From an uncultured Acinetobacter sp. (lineage in GTDB: Bacteria; Pseudomonadota; Gammaproteobacteria; Pseudomonadales; Moraxellaceae): DNA of 14,365 nt. The notes under the pieces were generated by a model. That model did not search any database. It was not told where the DNA came from and saw only the letters and a program-made list of their open reading frames with translations. The stretch lies in assembly GCA_900771065.1 (NCBI GenBank), contig CAAGMP010000289.1:1-14365 (forward strand), read 5' to 3'. Made by a program: the position numbers and the translations under genes. This document shows, one piece after another, positions 1 to 6,564 of this stretch (position 1 is its first letter; every line of letters begins with the position of its first letter).

Positions 1-111
1 AATGATGGATATACTTGGGTAGTAGATATAGATTTGCAAAAGTTCTTTGATACAGTATGTCATGATAAATTAATTTCTATTATTATGAAAACAAAGAAGC
101 TCTATATGTAG
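1..111 (+). pseudogene. Group II intron reverse transcriptase/maturase remnant
   Basis: The first frame reads without a start from the window edge to a TAG at 109-111. It contains GYTWVVDIDLQKFFDTV and then HDKLISIIMK, which is the reverse transcriptase block around the first catalytic aspartate in LtrA-like group II intron-encoded proteins (usual form VVDIDLEKFFDTVNHDKL). The frame leaves the family at about 90-93 and stops within six codons. The YADD-containing catalytic block, the maturase (X) domain and the 3' intron RNA domains do not follow; TetR-type coding sequence follows directly. The upstream part lies outside the window, so I cannot tell whether a 5' intron end exists. Seen: the RT motif and the abrupt stop. 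Inferred: a 3'-truncated, inactive intron remnant. Confidence 0.8.
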
Positions 112-566
112 AAGTATTAACCACCGTATTACAAAAATGGTTAGCTCCTTTACAATCACTTGAAGCAGATTTGCCTCCCGAAGAAGCAATTGCCAACTAT
201 TTAATGGAAAAAATTGAGGTTTCAAGAACACAACCCAAAGCATCGCGTTTATTTGCTTTAGAAGTGATTCAAGGTGCACCGCACATTATTGAAATTTTAA
301 AAGGACCATTGAAAAAATTATTCAAACGCAAAGCCAAAGTCATTGCAACATGGCAAGAACAAGGCAAAATTGCAGCTGAAATTGATCCTGAAATTTTTAT
401 TTTAAATATTTGGGCAATTACGCAAAATTATGCCGATTTTGCAACACAAATGGAAATGGTCACAGGCAAGACTTTACGTAACCGCAGTATGCAACAACGC
501 GCAATTCAACATACTGTACATATGATGTTATATGGTGCTATTCCACGTAGCACAAATGCATCATAA
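75..566 (+). pseudogene. 5'-truncated RutR-like TetR family regulator
   Basis: From about base 75 the third frame reads FYYYENKEALYVEVL, then KWLAPL, KIEVSRTQPKASRLF, TQNYADFATQ and VTGKTLRN, ending with TAA at 564-566. These blocks line up with E. coli RutR from about residue 60 to its C-terminus (LLYYFPSKEALY, IWLAPL, LEVSR.YPQASRLF, TQHYADF, VTGATLRD). The part present is therefore the end of the DNA-recognition region plus the whole ligand-binding and dimerisation domain. The N-terminal helix-turn-helix (about 55-60 residues) is absent and replaced by reverse transcriptase sequence in another frame; a stop in the TetR frame lies at 66-68. A short product could start at TTG 171 or ATG 204 but could not bind DNA as a normal TetR protein. 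The native regulon and ligand are unknown; RutR itself senses pyrimidines. Confidence 0.85.
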
Positions 567-575
567 GTTTGGCAA

Positions 576-609
576 CGACCATAGTTTGCTATGGTCGCCT
601 CACCTTTTT
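576..609. terminator. Hairpin between convergent tetR remnant and nucleosidase gene
   Basis: CGACCATAG (576-584) pairs perfectly with CTATGGTCG (589-597) around a TTTG loop, nine base pairs. A run of five T lies at 605-609, seven bases past the stem, so this is an imperfect intrinsic terminator for the plus strand. The minus strand lacks a T run after the stem. It sits in the 41-bp gap between two convergent coding regions, which supports a termination role. Confidence 0.55.
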
Positions 610-1177
610 ACATTGACTGATATAATTTCAATAATTTGTTTGCACCAAGCAATAAATTCTCTTCCCAATCTAAATGCGCTGTGTCATTTGCTCCATCGGT
701 AATATATTTCACTGACACCAAACGCACATTTAACCTTTTACACACTTTAGCTAAAGCATAGCCTTCCATATCGACCAAGTTACATGGAACTTTTGGCGCA
801 CTGGTTTCAAAGTTATCCCCAGTTCCACAAACACCTGTGGATAAGTGCGTAAAATAAGGCTCTAAATCAATTGCAGCAGGAAAGTCATGATCAACAGGGG
901 TATAACCCAATTCAAAACCTAAAGCAGAAACATCCATATCGCGTTGTACAAATTGCTTCACTTCGACCAATTCATGCGCATTAAAATATGAACTGCCCGC
1001 ACTTCCTAAATTCAGTAATACATCACATTGCGTTTTTTGAATAACTTCAAATGCTTTAAAAGCCGCATTCACTTTACCAATACCGCTATAATGCACTGTA
1101 ATACCTGCTGCCTCAAATAAACCTTTCGATTCATTTGGCAATGCCATAATCAATGCAATAGAAGGTTGCGTAGCCAC
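608..1177 (-). CDS. MTA/SAH nucleosidase-like phosphorylase-superfamily protein
   Basis: A 189-residue member of the PNP/UDP phosphorylase superfamily, most like 5'-methylthioadenosine/S-adenosylhomocysteine nucleosidase, which cleaves adenine from MTA and SAH in the cytoplasm for methionine salvage. Motifs in order: ALPNES (12-17), with E16 matching the catalytic glutamate near the N-terminus of E. coli MTAN; SGIGKVNAA (31-39); NLGSAGS (56-62); GTGDNF (118-123); VDMEGYALAKVC (135-146), with E138 matching the ribose-binding Glu174; and YITDGAND (158-165), with D161 matching the catalytic acid Asp197. It is about 40 residues shorter than typical MTAN (about 230), partly because the stretch between residues 20 and 30 is compressed. 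The start is GTG at 1177, chosen because AAGGA (plus-strand TCCTT 1184-1188) lies six bases upstream. The fold is secure; the exact substrate is less so. Confidence 0.85.
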   Translation of the reverse strand: MATQPSIALIMALPNESKGLFEAAGITVHYSGIGKVNAAFKAFEVIQKTQCDVLLNLGSAGSSYFNAHELVEVKQFVQRDMDVSALGFELGYTPVDHDFPAAIDLEPYFTHLSTGVCGTGDNFETSAPKVPCNLVDMEGYALAKVCKRLNVRLVSVKYITDGANDTAHLDWEENLLLGANKLLKLYQSM

Positions 1178-1330
1178 TAAAAATCCTTAACTGACCATTT
1201 TCATGCAAGATAGCGTAAACTGTAACTTGTGCAAATAAAAAATAATTTTGCGTAAAAACACAACATCAACACGAAACGATTAGAATATGGCAATATATAA
1301 GCCTAATTTTTTTAATGATATTGACTGTCC

Positions 1331-2323
1331 ATGAAGCTCATCCGTCTTAATGCGTTAACGCCTCATTTTCAAATCCCAAAGACTGCGGTCACTATTGGGA
1401 ATTTTGATGGCGTGCATTTAGGACATCAAGCCATGATTCGACAGCTTAAACATATTGCTGCGGAAAAAAAATTAAAAACCTTGGTTATGATTTTTGAACC
1501 ACAGCCGTTAGAGTTTTTAAAAAAGAAAGAAGCACCTCCTCGCATTAGTTCATTTCGTGAAAAAATTGAATATTTAAAAACATTAGAAGTCGATTACATT
1601 GCCGTAGTCAAATTTGATCAGCAATTTCGTAATTTAAGCGCTGCACAATTTGCACAAGTGTTAAAGTCTAAACTCAATACAACACATTTGGTTTTGGGCG
1701 ATGATTTTTATTTTGGAAAAAATCGTCAAGGTAATAGCGAGTTTTTACGCCAACAAGGTTTTGATGTCACCAATTTAGAAACCGTTGAATTGTACGGTGA
1801 ACGAGTCAGTTCCACACGCATTCGCAATGTCTTACAACAAGGACAATTTGAACTTGCCGCAGCATTATTAGGGCGACCATATAGCATTACAGGTCGTGTA
1901 CAATACGGCGATCAAATTGGACGAACGATTGATTTTCCAACCATTAATGTTGCACTGAATCGACCTAGACCTTGCTTAAACGGTATTTATGCAGTTGATG
2001 TCCATTGCGAACAATACTCTTTACGAGCAAAAGTCCAACAAACAGGCGTTGAAGGTTATTTTGCAGATAGTTTATTTGGCGCAGGTCATGTCGGTACACG
2101 TCCTGCCATTGCCCAAACTCAGCCACAATGGCGTTTAGAAGTTCATTTTCCACATCTAACAGCCAATTTATATGGACTTATGATGAAAGTGACATTTTTA
2201 CACTATTTACATGGTGAAAAAAATTATCCATCTCTTGAAGCGTTAAAAGCAGGTATTCATAATGATGTGGAACAGTTACTTGAATTTCGTCAAAATCATT
2301 TAAACATTCCTTTTTTAAAGTAA
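1331..2323 (+). CDS. ribF: Bifunctional riboflavin kinase / FAD synthetase
   Basis: RibF phosphorylates riboflavin to FMN and adenylylates FMN to FAD. The 330-residue length is close to the usual 310-ish. The N-terminal adenylyltransferase domain has TIGNFDGVHLGHQAMI (about 21-36), the nucleotidyltransferase HxGH-type signature, then LGDDFYFGKNRQG (about 122-134) and SSTRIRNVL (about 159-167). The C-terminal riboflavin kinase domain starts at about 180 with GRPYSITGRVQYGDQIGRT, followed by DFPTINV, NGIYAVDV, GTRPAI, the LEVHF segment with the probable catalytic glutamate, and the terminal ALKAGIHNDVEQ helix. It is the first gene of the ribF-ileS-lspA-fkpB unit; ileS starts 55 bases after its stop. 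The ATG at 1331 fits the family N-terminus, although no clear Shine-Dalgarno sequence precedes it. Confidence 0.96.
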   Translation: MKLIRLNALTPHFQIPKTAVTIGNFDGVHLGHQAMIRQLKHIAAEKKLKTLVMIFEPQPLEFLKKKEAPPRISSFREKIEYLKTLEVDYIAVVKFDQQFRNLSAAQFAQVLKSKLNTTHLVLGDDFYFGKNRQGNSEFLRQQGFDVTNLETVELYGERVSSTRIRNVLQQGQFELAAALLGRPYSITGRVQYGDQIGRTIDFPTINVALNRPRPCLNGIYAVDVHCEQYSLRAKVQQTGVEGYFADSLFGAGHVGTRPAIAQTQPQWRLEVHFPHLTANLYGLMMKVTFLHYLHGEKNYPSLEALKAGIHNDVEQLLEFRQNHLNIPFLK

Positions 2324-2378
2324 TCGTTTTATTCATCACAGATTGCCGTCAGGCGAATTAAATTGGAAGATAACTTGC

Positions 2379-5225
2379 ATGAGCGATAAGCAAACTCCTG
2401 AAAATGCAGTGGATTATAAAGCCACACTGAACCTACCCGGAACTGAATTTGCAATGAAAGCCAATTTGGCAGTACGTGAAGCAAAATGGTTAGAACAGTG
2501 GTATGCCGACAACATTTATCAGCAGATTCGTGCGTCGCGTATTGGCAAGAAAAAATATGTCCTGCACGATGGTCCTCCATATGCAAATGGTCAAATTCAT
2601 TTAGGACATGCAGTCAATAAAGTCTTAAAAGATATTATTGTCAAAAGCCGTGTGATGGATGGTTTTGATGCGCCATATGTACCAGGTTGGGACTGTCATG
2701 GTCTGCCAATTGAACTCAAAGTTGAAGAAAAAGTAGGTAAAGTGGGAGTCAAAGTCGATGCTTCCACTTTCCGCAAAGCCTGCCGTGAATATGCTTATAC
2801 TCAAGTCGAATTACAAAAGAAAGACTTTATTCGTATGGGTGTATTTGGTGATTGGGATAATCCATACTTAACCATGAACTTTAAGCAAGAAGCAGGTATT
2901 GTCCGTGCTTTAGGTGAAATTGCAAAAGCAGGTCACATTGAATCTGGTTTAAAACCTGTCAATTGGTGTTTAGATTGTGGTTCTGCATTGGCGGAAGCGG
3001 AAGTTGAATATGAAGATAAAAAATCAGATGCAATTGATGTTGGTTTTAGCGTTGTTGATTTAGCGGATTTATCTGCGCGTTTAAATCTTGAAGTTCAAGA
3101 AGCAACCGATATTGTAATTTGGACAACTACGCCGTGGACATTACCTGCGAACCAAGCTGTTGCCTTACATGCTGAAATTGAATATCAATTGGTTCGCGCA
3201 CGTGGTGAAGAAAAAGCAACTCAGTTATTTATCTTAGCGAAAAACTTGGTTGAATCGGCAACACAACGTTATGGTTTTACTTCGGTTGAAGTCCTTGCCG
3301 AATTTACTGGGGAAAAATTAGAGCATTTAGTTTTACAACATCCACTCATTGCAGAACGCCAAGTTCCCGTTATTTTAGGTGAGCATGTTACCGCTGAAAG
3401 TGGTACAGGCGCAGTACATACTGCACCAGGTCATGGTGTAGACGACTATAAAGTGGGTTTATTGTATAACTTAAAAGTAGATAATCCTGTTGGTGGCAAT
3501 GGGGTATATTTACCAACTGCACCGATTTTTGCAGGTGAACACATTTATAAAGCCAATCCACAAATTATTGCTCAATTAGCTGAAAATAATAAATTGTGGG
3601 CACATATTCCAATTAAACACAGTTATCCACATTGCTGGCGTCACAAAACTCCAATTATTTTCCGTGCAACACCACAATGGTTTATTAGCATGGATAACAA
3701 AGGATTACGTCAAGGCGCACTCAACGCAATTGAAAATGAAATTGGCTTTGTTCCAGATTGGGGTAAAAACCGTATTCAAGCCATGATTGAAGGTCGTCCA
3801 GATTGGTGTATTTCACGTCAGCGTACTTGGGGCGTGCCAATTCCATTTTTTGTGCATAAAGATACCAATGAATTGCATCCGCGTACTGCTGAACTGATTG
3901 AAGAGGTAGCGCAATTAATTGAGCAAGAAGGTATTGATGCATGGTTTAATCGTGAAGCCAAAGACTTTATTGGCGATGAAGCAGAACAATATAACTGTGT
4001 GCGTGACACCTTAGACGTTTGGTTTGATTCAGGCACAACGCATTACGCGGTGTTACGTGAACGTGAAGAATTACAAGACCCTGCCGATTTATATTTAGAA
4101 GGTTCAGATCAACATCGTGGTTGGTTCCAATCTTCATTATTGACTTCAATTGCAATTAATCAACGCGCACCATATAAAGGTTTATTGACGCATGGTTTTG
4201 TGGTCGATGAAAAAGGGCGTAAAATGTCAAAATCGTTGGGTAATATCATTACTCCACAAGACATTATTAAAGACATGGGTGCAGATGGTTTACGTTTCTG
4301 GATTGCCTCTGCCGACTACCGTTATGAAATGACCGCAGGTAAAGAAATCTTTAGCCGTGCATCAGATGGTTATCGTCGTATTCGTAACACTTTACGTTTC
4401 TTATTGGCTAACTTAAATGGTTTTACACCTTCAACAGATGCTTTAGCCGTCAATGAATTAATCGCGCTCGATCAATACATTTTACAACGTGCTGCTGAAG
4501 TTCAAGAAATCATTAAGAAAGCCTATGAAGATATGAATTTCCATATCGTCACCAATGCATTAACCAATTTCTGTATTAACGATTTGGGTGGTTTCTATTT
4601 AGATATCATTAAAGATCGTCAATATACAACTAAAGCAGATTCTCAAGCACGTCGTTCAGCACAAACTGCGTTGTATCATTTAGTACAAGCCTTTGTCCGT
4701 TGGATGGCGCCAATTTTAAGCTTTACAGCACAAGAAGCTTGGCCTTTAATTCCTGAACAAACTGAAAAATATGTCTTTACCGCAGAATGGTATGCTATTC
4801 CTGTGGCATCAACGGCAAATTTACTGTCAGAAGCAGATTGGCAAACACTAATTGCAGTTAAATCTGCGGTCAATAAGCAAATTGAAATTGCACGTAATGA
4901 AAAATTAGTCGGCTCTAACTTATCGGCAAAAGTAGAACTTTGGGCAGATCATGCGCTTAAAACAGTGTTAGATAAATTAGGCAATGAACTGCGTTTTGTT
5001 TTAATTACATCGCAAGTTGTAGTTTATGACTTTGATGAAAAACAAGGTCATGCTTCCGATTTAGCGGGTTTACGTATTCAAGTTTCGGCTGCTGAAGGTG
5101 AAAAATGTGTCCGTTGTTGGCATGTTCTTCCTGATGTGAATACACATGCAGCACATGTTGGTTTATGTTCACGTTGCATTATTAATTTGCCAACAGGTTC
5201 AGGTGAAGAGAGAAAATATGCCTAA
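2379..5225 (+). CDS. ileS: Isoleucyl-tRNA synthetase
   Basis: Class I aminoacyl-tRNA synthetase that charges tRNA-Ile and edits misactivated valine. With the ATG at 2379 it is 948 residues, against 938 in E. coli. That start is preferred to TTG 2343 because GGAAGA (2364-2369) lies nine bases upstream and the product begins MSDKQTPENAV, whereas the extra 12 codons look non-coding. Motifs: HIGH-type block PYANGQIHLGH (67-77), GWDCHGLPIELKVE, the CP1 editing-domain segments WTTTPWTLPANQA and GTGAVHTAPGHGVDDY, SRQRTWGVPIP, the GSDQHRGWFQSS block, KMSKS at 615-619 in DEKGRKMSKSLGN, and a C-terminal zinc site with C910, C913, C930 and C933. This architecture is the standard bacterial IleS. The final eight bases overlap the start of lspA. 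No T-box or leader structure is visible in the 55-base gap after ribF. Confidence 0.98.
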   Translation: MSDKQTPENAVDYKATLNLPGTEFAMKANLAVREAKWLEQWYADNIYQQIRASRIGKKKYVLHDGPPYANGQIHLGHAVNKVLKDIIVKSRVMDGFDAPYVPGWDCHGLPIELKVEEKVGKVGVKVDASTFRKACREYAYTQVELQKKDFIRMGVFGDWDNPYLTMNFKQEAGIVRALGEIAKAGHIESGLKPVNWCLDCGSALAEAEVEYEDKKSDAIDVGFSVVDLADLSARLNLEVQEATDIVIWTTTPWTLPANQAVALHAEIEYQLVRARGEEKATQLFILAKNLVESATQRYGFTSVEVLAEFTGEKLEHLVLQHPLIAERQVPVILGEHVTAESGTGAVHTAPGHGVDDYKVGLLYNLKVDNPVGGNGVYLPTAPIFAGEHIYKANPQIIAQLAENNKLWAHIPIKHSYPHCWRHKTPIIFRATPQWFISMDNKGLRQGALNAIENEIGFVPDWGKNRIQAMIEGRPDWCISRQRTWGVPIPFFVHKDTNELHPRTAELIEEVAQLIEQEGIDAWFNREAKDFIGDEAEQYNCVRDTLDVWFDSGTTHYAVLREREELQDPADLYLEGSDQHRGWFQSSLLTSIAINQRAPYKGLLTHGFVVDEKGRKMSKSLGNIITPQDIIKDMGADGLRFWIASADYRYEMTAGKEIFSRASDGYRRIRNTLRFLLANLNGFTPSTDALAVNELIALDQYILQRAAEVQEIIKKAYEDMNFHIVTNALTNFCINDLGGFYLDIIKDRQYTTKADSQARRSAQTALYHLVQAFVRWMAPILSFTAQEAWPLIPEQTEKYVFTAEWYAIPVASTANLLSEADWQTLIAVKSAVNKQIEIARNEKLVGSNLSAKVELWADHALKTVLDKLGNELRFVLITSQVVVYDFDEKQGHASDLAGLRIQVSAAEGEKCVRCWHVLPDVNTHAAHVGLCSRCIINLPTGSGEERKYA

Positions 5226-5745
5226 TCCACAAGAACACAAAGGCGGCTTTTTCCAATTCCATTCACACAATTTGTGGTGGCTTGGATTATCTATTGTTGC
5301 AATTATATTAGATCAATGGACAAAATGGATTGCACAGACACATTTACATTATGCAGATCCTGTGCCTGTACTACCATTTTTGAATTGGACTTTATTATAT
5401 AACTACGGTGCCGCTTTTAGTTTCTTGTCCGATGCAGGGGGGTGGCAGCGTTACTTTTTCACCTCGCTTGCAGGGGTTGTGTCTGTTATTTTTGTGCTTT
5501 GGATTATGCGGATGCCAAAACAGTTAATCATTTTGCCGCTTGCTATTTCCTTAATTTTAGGCGGTGCAATTGGCAATTTGATTGATCGTATTTCTTTGGG
5601 CTATGTCGTCGATTTTATTCATTTTTACTACAATAACAGCCATTTTCCAGCCTTTAACCTTGCCGATAGCGCAATTACCTTAGGCACTATTTTAATGTTG
5701 ATTGATACGTTTTTTTTAGAAACTAAACGACGCAAACAACAATAG
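5218..5745 (+). CDS. lspA: Lipoprotein signal peptidase (signal peptidase II)
   Basis: An inner-membrane aspartyl protease that removes the signal peptide from diacylglyceryl-prolipoproteins. The 175-residue product has four hydrophobic segments, at about 19-39, 80-97, 101-120 and 148-167. Family blocks are DQWTKW (32-37), YNYGAAFSFL (61-70), GGAIGNLIDRISLGYVVDF (115-133) and FNLADSAITLG (146-156). The catalytic pair is D132 and D150. The ATG at 5218 lies inside the end of ileS, with eight shared bases, and follows an AGGTGAAGAGAG stretch at 5201-5212 that fits a ribosome binding site; an upstream extension to 5146 would read only ileS sequence in another frame. The overlap suggests translational coupling to ileS. 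fkpB follows after nine bases. Confidence 0.97.
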   Translation: MPNPQEHKGGFFQFHSHNLWWLGLSIVAIILDQWTKWIAQTHLHYADPVPVLPFLNWTLLYNYGAAFSFLSDAGGWQRYFFTSLAGVVSVIFVLWIMRMPKQLIILPLAISLILGGAIGNLIDRISLGYVVDFIHFYYNNSHFPAFNLADSAITLGTILMLIDTFFLETKRRKQQ

Positions 5746-5754
5746 GACATTGAA

Positions 5755-6237
5755 ATGACTCAAGTTATTACACCAAACGAAGAAATTCGTGTCAGTCATG
5801 GTTCTCAAGTCGAACTGCATTTTTCAGTTGCTATTGAAAGTGGAGTCGAAATTGATAATACCCGTAGCCGTGAAAATCCTGTCAGTTTAACCATTGGTGA
5901 TGGCAATTTATTACCAGGATTTGAAAAAGCATTATTTGGTTTGCGTGCAGGCGACCGCCGTACAGTGAGCTTGCCACCTGAAGATGCTTTTGGACCATGG
6001 AATCCTGAAAACGTACAAAAATTTGATACAGTTAAATTTGCAGATCGTCCAATTGAAGGACATATGATTGAATTTGAAGATAAAGCCAAAGCCACTTTAT
6101 ATGGCGTGGTTCGCAGCGTAAATGACGATATAACTGAAGTGGATTTCAATCATCCACTGGCAGGCAAAAATATTACCTTTGAAGTTGAAATTTTCAAAGT
6201 CACCCCTGCAGGTCAGCAAGGTATCAAATTAATGTAA
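5755..6237 (+). CDS. fkpB: FKBP-type peptidyl-prolyl isomerase (FkpB/SlpA)
   Basis: A SlyD-like FKBP prolyl isomerase and chaperone of 160 residues (E. coli FkpB is 149). Sequence order follows the family: N-terminal strand GSQVELHFSVAIESGVEID, the SLTIGDGNLLPGFEKAL block, GLRAGDRRTVSLPPEDAFG, then the inserted-in-flap domain up to about residue 135, including VDFNHPLAGKNITFEVEI (128-145), which is highly diagnostic. It lacks the His/Cys-rich metal tail of SlyD. AGGA at 5744-5747 overlaps the lspA stop codon and lies seven bases before the ATG. The gene is last in the ribF-ileS-lspA-fkpB unit; in many gammaproteobacteria ispH follows, but here a terminator comes next. Confidence 0.95.
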   Translation: MTQVITPNEEIRVSHGSQVELHFSVAIESGVEIDNTRSRENPVSLTIGDGNLLPGFEKALFGLRAGDRRTVSLPPEDAFGPWNPENVQKFDTVKFADRPIEGHMIEFEDKAKATLYGVVRSVNDDITEVDFNHPLAGKNITFEVEIFKVTPAGQQGIKLM

Positions 6238-6267
6238 AAAAAAAGCTCCTTTAGGGAGCTTTTTTTA
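6236..6267. terminator. Bidirectional intrinsic terminator after fkpB
   Basis: AGCTCC (6244-6249) pairs with GGAGCT (6255-6260) around a five-base loop. The flanking A run (6236-6244) and T run (6260-6266) extend the stem and supply a U tract on both strands. It ends the ribF-fkpB transcript on plus and the opposing chorismate-mutase-like gene on minus. The stop codon of that minus-strand gene (6265-6267) lies within the structure. Confidence 0.9.
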
Positions 6268-6564
6268 GGGACGAATTTGCTTTAATTCACGGCGAATCAA
6301 ATGCTGTAATAAATCTCGATAAATTTTTTCAGTCAAATCTGCATCAATCCCCTGATTTTGTGCCAATTTTTTAACATGATGAATGACTTGTTCAATGCGT
6401 TCAGGTGTTTGTAAATCATCGACAGCATGCTTAAAACGACTGGTTTGATCGACCAAAAATTGACGTTGTGCCAACTTTTCGATAATTTCTTGATCTAACT
6501 CATCTAGTTTTTTTCTGATTTGTGCTAAAGATTCAAATTTCTCTTTTTTCATATTTTTCGCCAT
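6265..6564 (-). CDS. AroQ-fold chorismate mutase / PchB-like protein
   Basis: A 99-residue all-helical protein of the type II chorismate mutase domain. It aligns without gaps to Pseudomonas PchB (isochorismate pyruvate lyase with weak mutase activity), as I recall that sequence, from LAQIR (13-17) to the end. R17, R34 and K45 match PchB R14, R31 and K42; TPERIEQV (53-60) matches the APERV segment. The position of PchB Q90 (E. coli mutase Q88) is E93 here, a residue found at that site in yeast chorismate mutase. The choice between chorismate mutase and isochorismate lyase cannot be made from sequence; no salicylate or siderophore genes are nearby. ATG 6564 was chosen, but GTG 6567 and ATG 6552 are possible, and none has a strong ribosome binding site. 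It overlaps the upstream gene by 32 bases, suggesting coupled translation. Confidence 0.85.
   Translation of the reverse strand: MAKNMKKEKFESLAQIRKKLDELDQEIIEKLAQRQFLVDQTSRFKHAVDDLQTPERIEQVIHHVKKLAQNQGIDADLTEKIYRDLLQHLIRRELKQIRP

Noticed and set aside
1..111. Active group II intron or retron
   Set aside because: Only one RT block is visible, the frame stops at 109-111, and neither the YADD catalytic block nor the intron 3' domains follow. There is no sign of a retron msr-msd RNA.
1178..1330. Possible FMN riboswitch upstream of ribF
   Set aside because: The 153-base interval is AT-rich and lacks the conserved helices and GC-rich motifs of the RFN element. No convincing promoter hexamer pair was found on either strand, so none is listed.
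2324..2378. Possible T-box or separate promoter before ileS
   Set aside because: The gap is only 55 bases, with no hairpin, no T-box sequence and no good hexamers. It looks like an ordinary spacer within an operon.
2343..2378. Upstream TTG start for ileS adding 12 residues
   Set aside because: The ATG at 2379 has a ribosome binding site and gives the family-like N-terminus; the extra codons have no support.
5146..5217. Upstream start for lspA adding 24 residues
   Set aside because: This stretch encodes the C-terminal zinc site of IleS in its proper frame, and the ATG at 5218 has a clear ribosome binding site and the usual LspA length.
5805..6149. Open frame of about 115 codons antisense to fkpB
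   Set aside because: It is contained in a well-supported gene, is serine-rich and low-complexity, and has no ribosome binding site.
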